Source of the DNA: Clostridium acetobutylicum ATCC 824
GTDB lineage: Bacteria; Bacillota; Clostridia; Clostridiales; Clostridiaceae
Assembly (NCBI RefSeq): GCF_000008765.1
Contig: NC_003030.1
Span: 3,444,001-3,508,000 of the forward strand
Reading direction: 5' to 3'
Length of the DNA: 64,000 bases
The position numbers and the translations under genes were made by a program. Below the pieces are notes generated by a model that ran no database searches, had not been told where the DNA came from, and saw only the letters and a list, made by a program, of their open reading frames with translations. Shown here one piece after another: positions 9,189-18,585 of this stretch (position 1 is its first letter; each line of letters begins with the position of its first letter).

Positions 9189-10407
9189 TAAGTATATAAA
9201 AGACTTCCCTACCTTAGACCAAGAGTTTAATGGTCATAAGTTTGTTTATCTTGACAATGCTGCTACTACTCAAAAGCCTCTTTCTGTAATAAATGCAGTA
9301 AATGACTACTACAGAAAATCAAATGCAAACCCTCATAGAGGAGCCTATGCTTTAAGCGTTAAGGCTACCGACTTATATGAAGGAGCAAGAGATGTTGTTA
9401 AGGATTTTATAAATGCAAATAAGAGTAAAGAAATTGTATTCGTAAGAAATGCTACTGAAGCACTTAACTTAGTAGCATATTCTTACGGACTTAACTTTAT
9501 AAATGCTGGTGATGAAATTGTAATATCTATTGCAGAACATCACTCAAACCTTGTTCCTTGGCAGCAGGTTGCAAAAGCAAAGGGTGCTGTACTTAAGTAT
9601 TTGTATCTTAATGAAGACGGAATAATTCCACATGAAGAATTTGAAAGTAAAATAACTTCAAAAACTAAAATAGTTTCAGTAACTCACGTTTCAAATGTTC
9701 TTGGAACCATAAATCCTGTTAACGACATAATAAAGAAAGCGCATAGCGTAGGAGCTATTGCAATCCTTGATGCAGCTCAGAGCATACCTCACATGGAGGT
9801 TGATGTTAAAGCTTTAGATGCTGATTTTGTAGTATTCTCAGGCCATAAAATGCTAGCACCAATGGGCATAGGTGTTTTATACGGAAAAGAAGCTCTTTTA
9901 GAAAAAATGCCTCCTTTTATGTTTGGTGGAGATATGATAGAATACGTTTGGGAACAGAAAACAACCTTTGCTGAGGTTCCTCATAAATTCGAAGGTGGTA
10001 CACAAAATGTAGGTGGTGCCGTAGGTTTAACTGCTGCCATAGAATACTTAAACAAAGTAGGTTTAGATAAAGTATATGCTATAGAAAAGGAACTTACTGC
10101 ATATGCACTAGAAAGACTTTCTGAACTACCATATGTAAAAGTTTATGGAACAAAGGATGCTTCTAAAAAAGCCGGTGTTATATCTTTTAACGTGGATGAT
10201 GTTCATCCTCATGATGTAGCTACAATACTTGATTCATATGGTGTTGCAATAAGAACTGGTCATCACTGTGCAAATCCTCTTATGAGGTATATGGATGTAA
10301 ATGCAACCTGCAGAGCTAGCTTCTATTTTTATAACACAAGAGAAGACGTAGATGCCTTAGTAGAGGGATTAAAAAATACAAGGAAGTGGTTAGGTTATGG
10401 ATCTTAA
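9181..10407 (+). CDS. sufS: SufS, cysteine desulfurase
   Basis: 408 residues, a class II (SufS-type) cysteine desulfurase. The PLP-binding lysine is K223 in FSGHKMLAP, the PLP-stacking histidine lies in AEHHSN near 120, and the catalytic cysteine that carries the persulfide is C363 in RTGHHCANPLM. The enzyme removes sulfur from cysteine, giving alanine and an enzyme persulfide that is passed on to SufU. It overlaps sufD by 8 bases and sufU by 11 bases, so the last three genes are tightly coupled. AGGAGG within the end of sufD is the ribosome site. Confidence 0.97.
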   Translation: MNNKYIKDFPTLDQEFNGHKFVYLDNAATTQKPLSVINAVNDYYRKSNANPHRGAYALSVKATDLYEGARDVVKDFINANKSKEIVFVRNATEALNLVAYSYGLNFINAGDEIVISIAEHHSNLVPWQQVAKAKGAVLKYLYLNEDGIIPHEEFESKITSKTKIVSVTHVSNVLGTINPVNDIIKKAHSVGAIAILDAAQSIPHMEVDVKALDADFVVFSGHKMLAPMGIGVLYGKEALLEKMPPFMFGGDMIEYVWEQKTTFAEVPHKFEGGTQNVGGAVGLTAAIEYLNKVGLDKVYAIEKELTAYALERLSELPYVKVYGTKDASKKAGVISFNVDDVHPHDVATILDSYGVAIRTGHHCANPLMRYMDVNATCRASFYFYNTREDVDALVEGLKNTRKWLGYGS

Positions 10408-10828
10408 TTCTATTTATACAGAAATAATAACTGAACACAATGCATCAAAACACAATAAGCACAAAATTGAAGATGCCACTTTAGTTGAAAACGGTCATAA
10501 TCCAAGTTGCGGAGATGATATAACCCTTCAACTTAAAATTGAAAATAATGTCATTGAAGATGCTGCTTTTATTGGCGTTGGATGTGCTATTTCTCAAGCT
10601 TCTACCTCTATAATGATAGATCTTATAAAAGGTAAAACTGTTGAAGAAGCAAAAAAGCTTGTTGAAACCTTTATTGGAATGATAAAAAGAGAGATAACAG
10701 ATGAAGCTGAGCTTGAGCAGCTTGAGGATGCATTAGCATTTAAAAACATTTCAAATATGCCTGCACGTGTAAAATGTGCCGTACTAGCATGGCATACTTT
10801 TGAAGAATGCATTAACGAAAAAAAATAA
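10397..10828 (+). CDS. sufU: SufU, zinc-dependent sulfurtransferase for SufS
   Basis: 143 residues, IscU fold of the SufU branch. Zinc ligands are visible: C38 and D40 in NPSCGDD, C63 in GVGCAISQAS and C127 in ARVKCAVLAWHT. In Firmicutes SufU accepts persulfide sulfur from SufS by zinc-ligand swapping and passes it to the SufBCD scaffold; older annotation calls it NifU-like. The extra insertion between the second and third cysteine (residues 85-115) is typical of SufU and absent from true IscU scaffolds. Last gene of the operon, ended by a strong terminator. Confidence 0.93.
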   Translation: MDLNSIYTEIITEHNASKHNKHKIEDATLVENGHNPSCGDDITLQLKIENNVIEDAAFIGVGCAISQASTSIMIDLIKGKTVEEAKKLVETFIGMIKREITDEAELEQLEDALAFKNISNMPARVKCAVLAWHTFEECINEKK

Positions 10829-10861
10829 AGTGTTACGCGAATTTACGCGTAACACTTTTTT
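10829..10861. terminator. Bidirectional terminator after the suf operon
   Basis: Arms 10829-10839 (AGTGTTACGCG) and 10846-10856 are perfect complements with a 6-base loop; T-run on the plus side and A-run upstream serve both the suf operon and the convergent gene. Confidence 0.9.
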
Positions 10862-12324
10862 TATAATTTATCTCTATCAGCTTTAAGCGTTATATTTATA
10901 CTAATTCCCATCCCCAAAAGTATCCAAAATACTGGTGCTACAGATATAACACTATCATTAAAAAATGCTGTTACTGTATAACTTAAAAATGCTATAAATA
11001 TCCCTAAACCAAATATATTATATAGATTGTCCATTTCAGCTCTAAAGTATAATTTAAAACTTGTTATTATGTACATTATAAATAATGCAAGTACAGCCAT
11101 CAGTGATATACTTCCTGTATTAATAGCTATTTGTAAATACATATTATGTGGTTTGTCTATAATTACACCTTTAAGTACCTTCCTTGCTGGATCATTTTTA
11201 GGAAAGAATGCTGCAAAATTATCAGGTCCATATCCCATAATTACAGTATCTTCTAACAGCTTAATTGATTTTCCCCATATGTATCCTCTTCCAGAGCCTA
11301 TACTTTGCTTTTCATACTCACTACCCTTGCATATCTTTGTAACTTCAGAAGCAGTTGTCTTAAACTTATTTATTATAGCTGTACTCCCTTTTGTACTTAA
11401 AGCTCCAAATATAATCACTATCAATATTAGAGGAATAATACCTACTAAAATATTTTTCTTTATTTTCTTTCTTATAAACACAACCGCTGTAATCAACGCA
11501 ACTACAACTCCAACTAATCCCGCTCTAGAATTACTTCCAATTATATTAATAAAAGCTAATGTTCCTATTATTCCAGTTACAGCTTTATACTTTTTATTTT
11601 TCAAACATAAACACAATATAAAAGCTAGACCAACAATCATCCCCATATAGCTTCCAACATAATCAGGGTTATACAACGTTCCATAAACTGTACCCTTTGG
11701 GAAACTAAAGCTTAAACCATCTGCATAAGCTTTATACTCTCCTGGTAAAATAACACGTCTTCCAAAATAGCTTTGATAAAAGTCATGCCCTAATATCTGA
11801 GAAATGCCTATAATACATATAATAAAAGCAGAACTCATAAGACTTATTATTATTATTTTAAGACTTCTATCATTAGAAACCGAATTTATAACTATTAACA
11901 AATTGAGCAAATAAAATATTAGAACAATCATTCCTTCATATCTCTCTAAATACCCAAATAGTGCTATATCTTTATGCTGTGATAAAATAGTTGATATTAT
12001 TATAAATGCTCCATATATAATAATAGGAATATAAAATTTTGTACTCTCTAATATAATCTCTTTCCTTATAAGTTTGTACAAAAAATATAGCAGCATAACT
12101 AAACTAATTATTATAAATACAATCATTTTATAGTAGGAAAAAAAATCAAAATTATATTGTAATCCTGTTAAACTTCTTAGTAATTCACTATCTATTTTTA
12201 TAGGTTTCAAAAACACTACCAAAGGTACCAAAAAAATTACTAGACTCAACATTAATATAATAAATTTATCATAATCCCTAAATTTCCTACTTGAATCAAG
12301 ATTAACTACTTTTCCATTTGTCAA
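10861..12324 (-). CDS. O-antigen ligase / Wzy-like polytopic membrane protein
   Basis: 487 residues, about 12 membrane spans and one large loop after residue 330. The loop and the next span carry GSGRGYIWGKSIKL, GYGPDNFAAFFP and DKPHNMYLQIAINTG, the arrangement of the Wzy_C / WaaL / O-oligosaccharyltransferase superfamily, in which the loop histidine and arginines are functional. Members polymerise or ligate lipid-linked glycans, or transfer them to Ser/Thr of secreted proteins. Start is a TTG at 12322-12324, 9 bases after GGAGG. It is divergent from a secreted repeat protein rich in Ser/Thr/Asn, which could be its acceptor; that is inference only. Confidence 0.75.
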   Translation of the reverse strand: MTNGKVVNLDSSRKFRDYDKFIILMLSLVIFLVPLVVFLKPIKIDSELLRSLTGLQYNFDFFSYYKMIVFIIISLVMLLYFLYKLIRKEIILESTKFYIPIIIYGAFIIISTILSQHKDIALFGYLERYEGMIVLIFYLLNLLIVINSVSNDRSLKIIIISLMSSAFIICIIGISQILGHDFYQSYFGRRVILPGEYKAYADGLSFSFPKGTVYGTLYNPDYVGSYMGMIVGLAFILCLCLKNKKYKAVTGIIGTLAFINIIGSNSRAGLVGVVVALITAVVFIRKKIKKNILVGIIPLILIVIIFGALSTKGSTAIINKFKTTASEVTKICKGSEYEKQSIGSGRGYIWGKSIKLLEDTVIMGYGPDNFAAFFPKNDPARKVLKGVIIDKPHNMYLQIAINTGSISLMAVLALFIMYIITSFKLYFRAEMDNLYNIFGLGIFIAFLSYTVTAFFNDSVISVAPVFWILLGMGISINITLKADRDKL

Positions 12325-12416
12325 AACAAGTTACCTCCATCAACTCATAACACCTTTATTCTCTTCTAATTATATACAATTATCTTAATACAATCAATTT
12401 ACTTACAAATTACGTT

Positions 12417-12445
12417 TTGTATTTTTATCCCTTATAGACTATAAT
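12417..12445 (+). promoter_or_regulatory. Sigma-A promoter of the 11-residue repeat gene
   Basis: TTGTAT at 12417-12422, 17-base spacer, TATAAT at 12440-12445, 40 bases upstream of the ATG. Confidence 0.6.
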
Positions 12446-12485
12446 TGTACTGTAAATAAATAATATTACAGGAGGTTTTTATTAT

Positions 12486-13556
12486 ATGAGAAATTTGTTT
12501 AAAAAATTCTCTATTTTTCTAATTATTTTTTCCATAGCTGCTGCAAGTTCCCCAGTGTTATTCACTGCATATGCTTGCCCTATTGAGGAATTATCAACAT
12601 GTACAAGCAGTACTACAAGTTCTGCTATAGGCTTTATTAAAAATACTACTGGATCTTCTATAAGGATTTCCAATGCTACTAATTCTACTAAAAGAAACTT
12701 ACCTAAAACTACTACCAGTTCATCTATAAACTTACCTAAAAATACTACTGGTTGTCCTATAAACTTCCCTTGGAACCCTACTGGGTCTCCTATAAATTTC
12801 CCTTGGAACTCTACTGCGTCTCCTATTAACTTTCCTTGGAATTCTACTGGTTGCCCTATAAATTTCCCTTGGAACTCTACCGGGTCTCCTTTTAATTTTC
12901 CTTGGGATACTACCGGTTCTCCTATAAATTTCCCTTGGGATACCACTGGGGCTCCTATTAACTTCCCTTGGAATTCTACTGGGTCTCCTATAGATTTTCC
13001 TTGGAACTCTACTGGGTCTCCTTTTAATTTTCCTTGGGATACTACCGGTTCTCCTATAAATTTCCCTTGGGATACCACTGGGGCTCCTATAGATTTTCCT
13101 TGGAATTCTACCGGGTCTCCTATAGATTTTCCTTGGAACTCTACTGGGTCTCCTATTAACTTCCCTTGGAATTCTACTGGGTCTCCTATAGATTTTCCTT
13201 GGAACTCTACTGGGTCTCCTATAAATTTCCCTTGGGATACTACTGGGTCTCCTATTAACTTCCCTTGGAATTCTACTGGGTCTCCTATAGATTTTCCTTG
13301 GAATTCTACCGGTTGTCCTATAAATTTCCCTTGGGATACTACTGGGTCTCCTATTAACTTCCCTTGGAATTCTACTGGGTCTCCTATTAACTTTCCTTGG
13401 AATTCTACTGGGTCTCCTATTAACTTTCCTTGGGATAAAATCCTCAAGCATATACCTAAATATATTCCTACTTTATCGCCATCGAACAACATATTACGCT
13501 TATCCCCAATTGACAAAATTGGGTTTAATAAAAAGCCCCTTCATTTAAAATTCTAG
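12486..13556 (+). CDS. Secreted protein built of 11-residue FPW repeats
   Basis: 356 residues, no family recognised. Residues 1-31 look like a signal peptide (two basic lysines, hydrophobic IFLIIFSIAAA, then a polar region with a cysteine at 31). From residue 48 the chain is an uninterrupted register of 24 eleven-residue units: four degenerate ones rich in NTT/SSS, then 20 of consensus INFPW(N/D)(S/T)TGSP from residue 92 to 311, and a partial unit. The last 40 residues (KILKHIPKY... to LHLKF) are non-repetitive and basic. Trp, Pro, Gly and Ser/Thr dominate. It may be a surface or matrix protein and a glycosylation acceptor; function unknown. AGGAGG precedes the ATG. Confidence 0.75.
   Translation: MRNLFKKFSIFLIIFSIAAASSPVLFTAYACPIEELSTCTSSTTSSAIGFIKNTTGSSIRISNATNSTKRNLPKTTTSSSINLPKNTTGCPINFPWNPTGSPINFPWNSTASPINFPWNSTGCPINFPWNSTGSPFNFPWDTTGSPINFPWDTTGAPINFPWNSTGSPIDFPWNSTGSPFNFPWDTTGSPINFPWDTTGAPIDFPWNSTGSPIDFPWNSTGSPINFPWNSTGSPIDFPWNSTGSPINFPWDTTGSPINFPWNSTGSPIDFPWNSTGCPINFPWDTTGSPINFPWNSTGSPINFPWNSTGSPINFPWDKILKHIPKYIPTLSPSNNILRLSPIDKIGFNKKPLHLKF
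12627..13418 (+). repeat. 33-bp coding tandem repeat, about 24 units
   Basis: The period is exactly 33 bases (11 codons). Units from 12759 on are near identical, with alternation of GAT/AAT, TCT/ACT and GGG/GGT variants. A higher-order block of four units appears twice in a row (protein units 5-8 and 9-12: FNFPWDTTGSP, INFPWDTTGAP, then two FPWNSTGSP units), showing expansion by unequal crossing over or slippage. Because no unit contains a stop in any frame, long spurious frames exist on both strands here. Confidence 0.9.
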
Positions 13557-13566
13557 AAAGATAACA

Positions 13567-13610
13567 AAAATAAGGTAAGATAAATTTAAAAATTCATCTT
13601 ACCTTATTTT
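13567..13610. terminator. Bidirectional terminator after the repeat gene
   Basis: Arms 13567-13581 and 13596-13610 pair over 15 bases (AAAATAAGGTAAGAT and complement), loop 14 bases, T-rich on both strands. Confidence 0.85.
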
Positions 13611-13642
13611 AATTACATAAAAGTCTTGCCAAAATTCTTTTT

Positions 13643-13691
13643 CATTATGTTAGGGAGAACCTTAAATCTTAAGATTTTCCCTAGCATAGTG
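13643..13691 (-). other. Hairpin 3' of the MATE gene
   Basis: Arms 13643-13659 and 13675-13691 pair with few mismatches and enclose a smaller palindrome CTTAA-atc-TTAAG. It lies 10 bases 3' of the MATE stop but has no T-run, so it may be an mRNA 3' structure ahead of the shared terminator. Confidence 0.4.
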
Positions 13692-13701
13692 AAAATCTCA
13701 A

Positions 13702-15087
13702 CTAAGCTCGTGCTCCAACTCTTTTTGGAATACTCTCCTCTGCAAATTGTTCTTTAAATGCCCTTCTTATGAAATACACTGATGTTAAAATAACAATTAT
13801 ATCAGTCAAAGGATATGCTATAAAAACACCATTAATCCCCACAATCTTAAACAATATAACAGCCATTGGAATAAACATTATAAGTTCTCTATATATAGAT
13901 AGTATAAAACTTATTCTTGCTTCACCAATTGCTTGATAGTAATATATCGCTACATAATATATTCCTAGAAGTGGCAACATAGATATAACTATTCTAAATG
14001 CTGATACAGTCTTACTTACAAGCTGAGCATCCTTAAGAAAAAATCCAATCAAAGGCTGTGCCCATATTATAAATCCTACCCAAACAAATGCTGAAATAAT
14101 TATTACCGTTTTTAAAGAAAATTTCAAGATATCCTTGGCCTTCTTATAGTTACCAGCTCCAAAATTATAACCAACTATAGGCTGCATACCTGAACTTATT
14201 CCTATAACAGTTATAAACATAAACATGTATACTTTCGTTATTACTCCAAGCATAATTATGGCAGAATCACCACCACCAGCATATAATACATTATTAAGTA
14301 CTGCTGATACAACTGCATCTGCAATTTCTATTATAAAGGTGGAAAACCCTACGAGAACTATCTCCCTTATAATATCTCCGCTAATTATATTTGTACTAAT
14401 ATTCTCAAAAAACTTAAAATTCTGTTTTTTATTCATGTATGCAAATTGAACTAAGGCAACTACAAATGCTGCCAGTTGAGATAAAACTGTTGCTATACCG
14501 CTTCCTCTTATACCCATATGAAGCTGTATAACTAAAACATAATTAAGAATAATATTTAATAGTACACCTACAATATTTGTGTAAAGCAAGGTTTTTGTTT
14601 TTCCAAGTGAAACCATAATATAGGACATTACACTCGCAAGACACATAAATATACTGCCAAACAATATAATAGATATATATTGTACTGCCATTGGATACGT
14701 GTTATCACTTGCTCCTAATGAATAGAGTATACTCGATTTAAATTGAAATATTATAAAAGAAATCGAAATTATGGAAACTATAGTTAAAGCACATGAATTG
14801 ATAACTATCTTTTTTAGTTCTTTATAATTTTTTTCTCCGATAACTCTAGCTGCGTAAGTAGAAGCTCCGGTAGCTATTAAAAGCCCCATTGCTATTAAGA
14901 TTTTTTGAATTGGAAACGCTATTGTCATAGCTCCTATAGCATTTTCACCTATATATCTACCTGCAAAAACTGTATCTACCATATTATAAAGTTCATTTAC
15001 AAGTAGTGAAAAAATCGCAGGAACAGCAAACCTAAAGAGCAATTTTTTTGAGCTTTGTTTAAGGAAAGCCCTATTGTCTAAAGTCAT
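13702..15087 (-). CDS. MATE-family multidrug/Na+ efflux transporter
   Basis: 461 residues with 12 hydrophobic segments in two homologous halves. The opening AIFSLLVNELYNMVDTVFAG and RYIGENAIGAMTIAFP is the typical MATE first helix pair. Proteins of this group (NorM/MepA branch) export organic cations or toxic metabolites in exchange for Na+ or H+. Substrate not deducible. GGGGTGATAAA is the ribosome site before the ATG. The AraC-type regulator upstream on the same strand, 150 bases away, might control it, although that is inference. Confidence 0.85.
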   Translation of the reverse strand: MTLDNRAFLKQSSKKLLFRFAVPAIFSLLVNELYNMVDTVFAGRYIGENAIGAMTIAFPIQKILIAMGLLIATGASTYAARVIGEKNYKELKKIVINSCALTIVSIISISFIIFQFKSSILYSLGASDNTYPMAVQYISIILFGSIFMCLASVMSYIMVSLGKTKTLLYTNIVGVLLNIILNYVLVIQLHMGIRGSGIATVLSQLAAFVVALVQFAYMNKKQNFKFFENISTNIISGDIIREIVLVGFSTFIIEIADAVVSAVLNNVLYAGGGDSAIIMLGVITKVYMFMFITVIGISSGMQPIVGYNFGAGNYKKAKDILKFSLKTVIIISAFVWVGFIIWAQPLIGFFLKDAQLVSKTVSAFRIVISMLPLLGIYYVAIYYYQAIGEARISFILSIYRELIMFIPMAVILFKIVGINGVFIAYPLTDIIVILTSVYFIRRAFKEQFAEESIPKRVGARA

Positions 15088-15237
15088 TTTATCACCCCTA
15101 TCTTTCCTACAATTAAATTATAGTATTTCTAAGGGGTGATTTTCATCAACTAAAATGCTTATATGAATGTACCAATATGTTATATCTCGAAAATTTACAA
15201 TTTATGATAATCACAGATTAAACCAATTTTAATGTTT

Positions 15238-17304
15238 TCATACCTCTTTTATTAAAATAAGAACAGCTCCGTATCCTCTAAGTGCAGTTCTTATATTAAA
15301 TATTGTGCTTTTCTTCATGCTTTTAAAATAGATTCTTGGAAAGGCAGCTTTATGAAGTATCTCTTTTTCCTCTTTATTTAATCTCCTAGGCTTACCCATA
15401 TCAACCCAATAATTATATGAAGATCCTGCACTTTCATTTATCTCATACATTGTTATCTTTATTGATGATTTTATATTTACTATGTTTAAAGACATTTTCT
15501 TTTCCGTTATATTTTTCCTACCTTTAAACTTAGAAAAATTACTAAATACATCCAGTGTATCTATTCCATCATAATAGCTATAAAGCAAAATTTGATACTC
15601 ATTTTCATTTTTAGTTACTATATAGCCATTACCTTTACTTACTAAAGTATCTCCTAACTTATTCATTAGATAAAATGCATAGTATGAAGGTTTTTTTATT
15701 CCCTTATCATTTACAAGCCCCGGATATCCAAAGAACACTTCATTTGTAAGCTTAACCTGCTTATCGAGCACATCAAAAGCTCTCAAGAAATTTCCACTTT
15801 TTTCACTTTGTCTCATACTTCTATGAATTATAAATGGAAGCATATATGCTGTATCATAAATATAGTTTATATTGTCATTGTAATGAAACATTTCGTCCAT
15901 CACTGTAAGCTCATAGCTGTCTATTAATTGTCTTAGCTCTTCTCTCATGCTCTCTTTCATCGATATTGGAAATTGAAATTTAAAAGAATCTATATCTACA
16001 GTATCAATCTCTTTAAAGTATTCTATAAGGGACTTTAATGCTTTTATGTATTCATCCTTCGTAAATTCCCTATCATCTAATACTATAACAGCACCAATTC
16101 CCATATCATATAAAAATTCAAAAACATCACTAGCTCTGTTCCAATTACAGAATTCAGATCCTGGAAATATCCCCATATCCACACTGATTACATTTAGAAG
16201 CCTTACATACTTAAATTCAATTTCACTTTGAATCGCCTCAAGTATATCTCTATTGTCTTCTATTAAAAGCTCAAACGCATCTCCGATATCTATTACCTCT
16301 TTAAATTCCTTATTAAAAGTACCCAAATCTTCTGACATATTGATATATATTTTATCAATTAAATCTTCATAATTAAATCTGTCATAATCTTCAAGATAGT
16401 TATTTAAGCTATCCATACTTTCATCGATGTTAAATGTCTTAATTTTTTTTAATGCCTCAAATACTTCTTCACTAACTTTGTATTTCTTTCTGTACTGGTT
16501 TGGAGAACAATTAAATTGTATCTTAAAATGCTTATTAAGATATCTAACATGAGAAAAGCCAACATCCTGAGAAATTTCAGTTATAGTTTTATCTGTATCC
16601 AAAAGAAGCTTTAAAGCTTCATCTACTCTAGTTAAATTAAGTAAATCAGTAAAACTATATCCTGTAGTGTCTTTAATTTCATGTGATAAATAATGTGTAC
16701 TTAAAAATTCTTTTTTAGCTATATCCTGAAGAGTTATATTATCATTGTAGTTATTGTATATATATTTTGTAATTCTATGATACCTTTCAAGCTGTTCTCC
16801 CTTTTCTCTAAGCTCTTCTCTTTCTGATGTTAAATAATGGAAGTTGTTTATTAAGTTATAGAGCAATTCAACAAGTATATCTTCTATTTTCTTATCATAA
16901 TCTTCTTGTCTTTGAACAAATTCACATATTATTCTAGATAAATATTTTCTAAGAATATCATATTCTTCGCCCTTCTGCGCGTTATCATCAGTTATATTTG
17001 TATAAAAGAACATATTCTCTATATCGTTAAAGTATTTCTTAAAAAAAGCTGGATCTATGTGAAATATTAACATTCTATTATCTTCATCATCACTATAAAC
17101 GCTGTGTGCTTCATCTATATTTACAATTTCAATATCGTTTTCAACAAGCTCATATTTATCAGAATCAATTGTTACATTAAAGTTCCCTTTAAGAACATAC
17201 AATATTTCAATTGAATTATGCCAATGTATCGGGTAATTTATTACACTTGCATAGGATATTAGAACAGGTAAATCTGAAGGATAATCTATGTATTGTCTTC
17301 TCAA
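15238..17304 (-). CDS. AraC-type regulator fused to a glycoside-hydrolase-39-like domain
   Basis: 688 residues. Residues 1-110 form a cupin sensor (HWHNSIEILYVLKGNF). Residues about 185-285 hold two helix-turn-helix motifs of AraC/XylS type (ITLQDIAKKEFLSTHYLSHE and ITEISQDVGFSHVRYLNKHF). The remaining 400 residues look like the (beta/alpha)8 plus beta-sandwich of GH39 xylosidases, with the late pattern GKPRRLNKEEKEILHKAAFP; I do not see the WNEP catalytic motif, so this half probably senses a sugar. Start is a TTG at 17304, 9 bases after AGGAGG. Target could be the MATE gene or itself. Confidence 0.75.
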   Translation of the reverse strand: MRRQYIDYPSDLPVLISYASVINYPIHWHNSIEILYVLKGNFNVTIDSDKYELVENDIEIVNIDEAHSVYSDDEDNRMLIFHIDPAFFKKYFNDIENMFFYTNITDDNAQKGEEYDILRKYLSRIICEFVQRQEDYDKKIEDILVELLYNLINNFHYLTSEREELREKGEQLERYHRITKYIYNNYNDNITLQDIAKKEFLSTHYLSHEIKDTTGYSFTDLLNLTRVDEALKLLLDTDKTITEISQDVGFSHVRYLNKHFKIQFNCSPNQYRKKYKVSEEVFEALKKIKTFNIDESMDSLNNYLEDYDRFNYEDLIDKIYINMSEDLGTFNKEFKEVIDIGDAFELLIEDNRDILEAIQSEIEFKYVRLLNVISVDMGIFPGSEFCNWNRASDVFEFLYDMGIGAVIVLDDREFTKDEYIKALKSLIEYFKEIDTVDIDSFKFQFPISMKESMREELRQLIDSYELTVMDEMFHYNDNINYIYDTAYMLPFIIHRSMRQSEKSGNFLRAFDVLDKQVKLTNEVFFGYPGLVNDKGIKKPSYYAFYLMNKLGDTLVSKGNGYIVTKNENEYQILLYSYYDGIDTLDVFSNFSKFKGRKNITEKKMSLNIVNIKSSIKITMYEINESAGSSYNYWVDMGKPRRLNKEEKEILHKAAFPRIYFKSMKKSTIFNIRTALRGYGAVLILIKEV

Positions 17305-17482
17305 AATTAAGTACCTCCTAAGCCTTTTTATGAAATTACAGTTAAATCTATAAAACTATCAATTATAAAAAACCTATCAATTGTTTCTCAATATATCATA
17401 CACCTATAATTTATGTCAATGTGACAATAATTTTAAATTAGATTCAACAAAATACATTATATTACATTATTTGTAATTTTTC

Positions 17483-17511
17483 TTGACTAATGAAGCTATT
17501 TTGTTTATACT
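17483..17511 (+). promoter_or_regulatory. Sigma-A promoter of the VanY-type gene
   Basis: TTGACT at 17483-17488, 17-base spacer, TATACT at 17506-17511. It predicts a leader of about 190 bases. Confidence 0.65.
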
Positions 17512-17544
17512 AGTTAGAAGAGTCTTTTACCAAATTAATTATCT

Positions 17545-17586
17545 AATAAATAACACCATTTAATTATATTAGGTGTTTTATTTATT
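17545..17586 (+). terminator. Leader hairpin, possible attenuator
   Basis: AATAAATAACACC (17545-17557) pairs with GGTGTTTTATTTATT (17572-17586) with a two-base bulge. It lies about 30 bases after the predicted start of transcription of the VanY-type gene and may be an attenuator. Confidence 0.4.
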
Positions 17587-17705
17587 GTAAAATTAAGCAT
17601 AATAAAGTTAAGTATTTATTTATAGTGATTTTATGTGTTTGGTAGAACTAACATGTTTTTAACAAATTAACTTTCTTTAAACACATTGAAGGGAGCTTTT
17701 AAAGT

Positions 17706-18431
17706 ATGAAAAAAATTATACTTGCACTTATTATCATCAGTGTTATATCTGCATCATTATTTATATATAAAAATAATCAACCTAAAAAAACTGTAGTAAA
17801 CGAACCCAAAAAGAAAGTTTCTACACCTAAAAAACAAGCCAAGAAACCCGAGGTAAAGAAACAGAACATCCTACTTGTAAACAAGCAAAGTAAATTATCA
17901 GGAAACTATATACCTCAAAATTTGAGAACTCCTAACGTTAAATTTATTAGTAGTTCTGATCCTAATGTAAATCAAATGGAGAGCGAAGCTGCAACAGGAC
18001 TTGAAAATATGTTTAATGCAGCATCAAAGGATGGTCTTACACTTCTAGCTGTTTCAGGTTATAGACCTTATTCGTATCAGCAAAAATTATATAATGAAAA
18101 AGTAGCACGAGACGGAAAAGCCGAAGCTGATAAATATGTAGCTGAACCTGGTACAAGTGAGCATCAAACTGGATTGGCAATGGACTTACTATCAACCGAA
18201 TACTCTTCTTTAGATGATGGATTTATGAATACAAATTCTTATAAATGGCTTCAACAAAATTGTGGTAAATATGGTTTCATAATAAGATATCCTAAGGATA
18301 AAGAAAACATAACAAAGTATAATTTTGAGCCATGGCATGTAAGATATATCGGTCTTCCTGCCTCACAAGAAATTATGAACAGAGGTATTACCTTAGAAGA
18401 ATATTTAGCTGAACAGAATACTTCAAAATAA
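17706..18431 (+). CDS. VanY/DdlY-type D-alanyl-D-alanine carboxypeptidase, membrane-anchored
   Basis: 241 residues. Residues 1-22 are an N-terminal membrane anchor, then a lysine-rich linker to about 55. The catalytic domain is peptidase family M15B: zinc ligands H153 and D160 in SEHQTGLAMD, catalytic E208 and third ligand H211 in EPWHVRYIG, and the SGYRPYSYQQ substrate loop near 117. It should trim the terminal D-Ala (or a cross-link) of cell-wall peptides outside the membrane. It is monocistronic with its own promoter and terminator; no vancomycin-resistance genes are near, so a housekeeping wall role is likely. Confidence 0.9.
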   Translation: MKKIILALIIISVISASLFIYKNNQPKKTVVNEPKKKVSTPKKQAKKPEVKKQNILLVNKQSKLSGNYIPQNLRTPNVKFISSSDPNVNQMESEAATGLENMFNAASKDGLTLLAVSGYRPYSYQQKLYNEKVARDGKAEADKYVAEPGTSEHQTGLAMDLLSTEYSSLDDGFMNTNSYKWLQQNCGKYGFIIRYPKDKENITKYNFEPWHVRYIGLPASQEIMNRGITLEEYLAEQNTSK

Positions 18432-18475
18432 AAAATACTCCCCAAGATATTAATGCTTTGGGGGGTATTTTTTAT
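18431..18475. terminator. Bidirectional terminator between VanY-type gene and bdhB
   Basis: AAAATACTCCCC pairs with GGGGGGTATTTT over an approximately 14-base loop; T-rich on both strands, so it can also end the bdhB transcript. Confidence 0.85.
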
Positions 18476-18585
18476 TTATAGTTGAATGTCTAAATTTTCT
18501 CTCTGCTTTGAGTTTTATTTCTTTGCTAGCATACTGCTTTCTTGGAGTTCATGAATATAATGGCTACGCCCAAACCCCGGTAGGT

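Larger units (their letters stand above)
17305..17705. other. Intergenic region between AraC-type and VanY-type genes
   Basis: About 400 bases without a gene. It contains the plus-strand promoter at 17483-17511, a leader hairpin at 17545-17586 and the GGGAG ribosome site of the VanY-type gene. Nothing else was recognised. Confidence 0.6.

Noticed and set aside
12482-13516. Two long antisense frames over the 11-residue repeat gene
   Set aside because: Same cause: a 33-base repeat without stops in any frame. The plus strand has the promoter, AGGAGG site, signal-like peptide and terminator.
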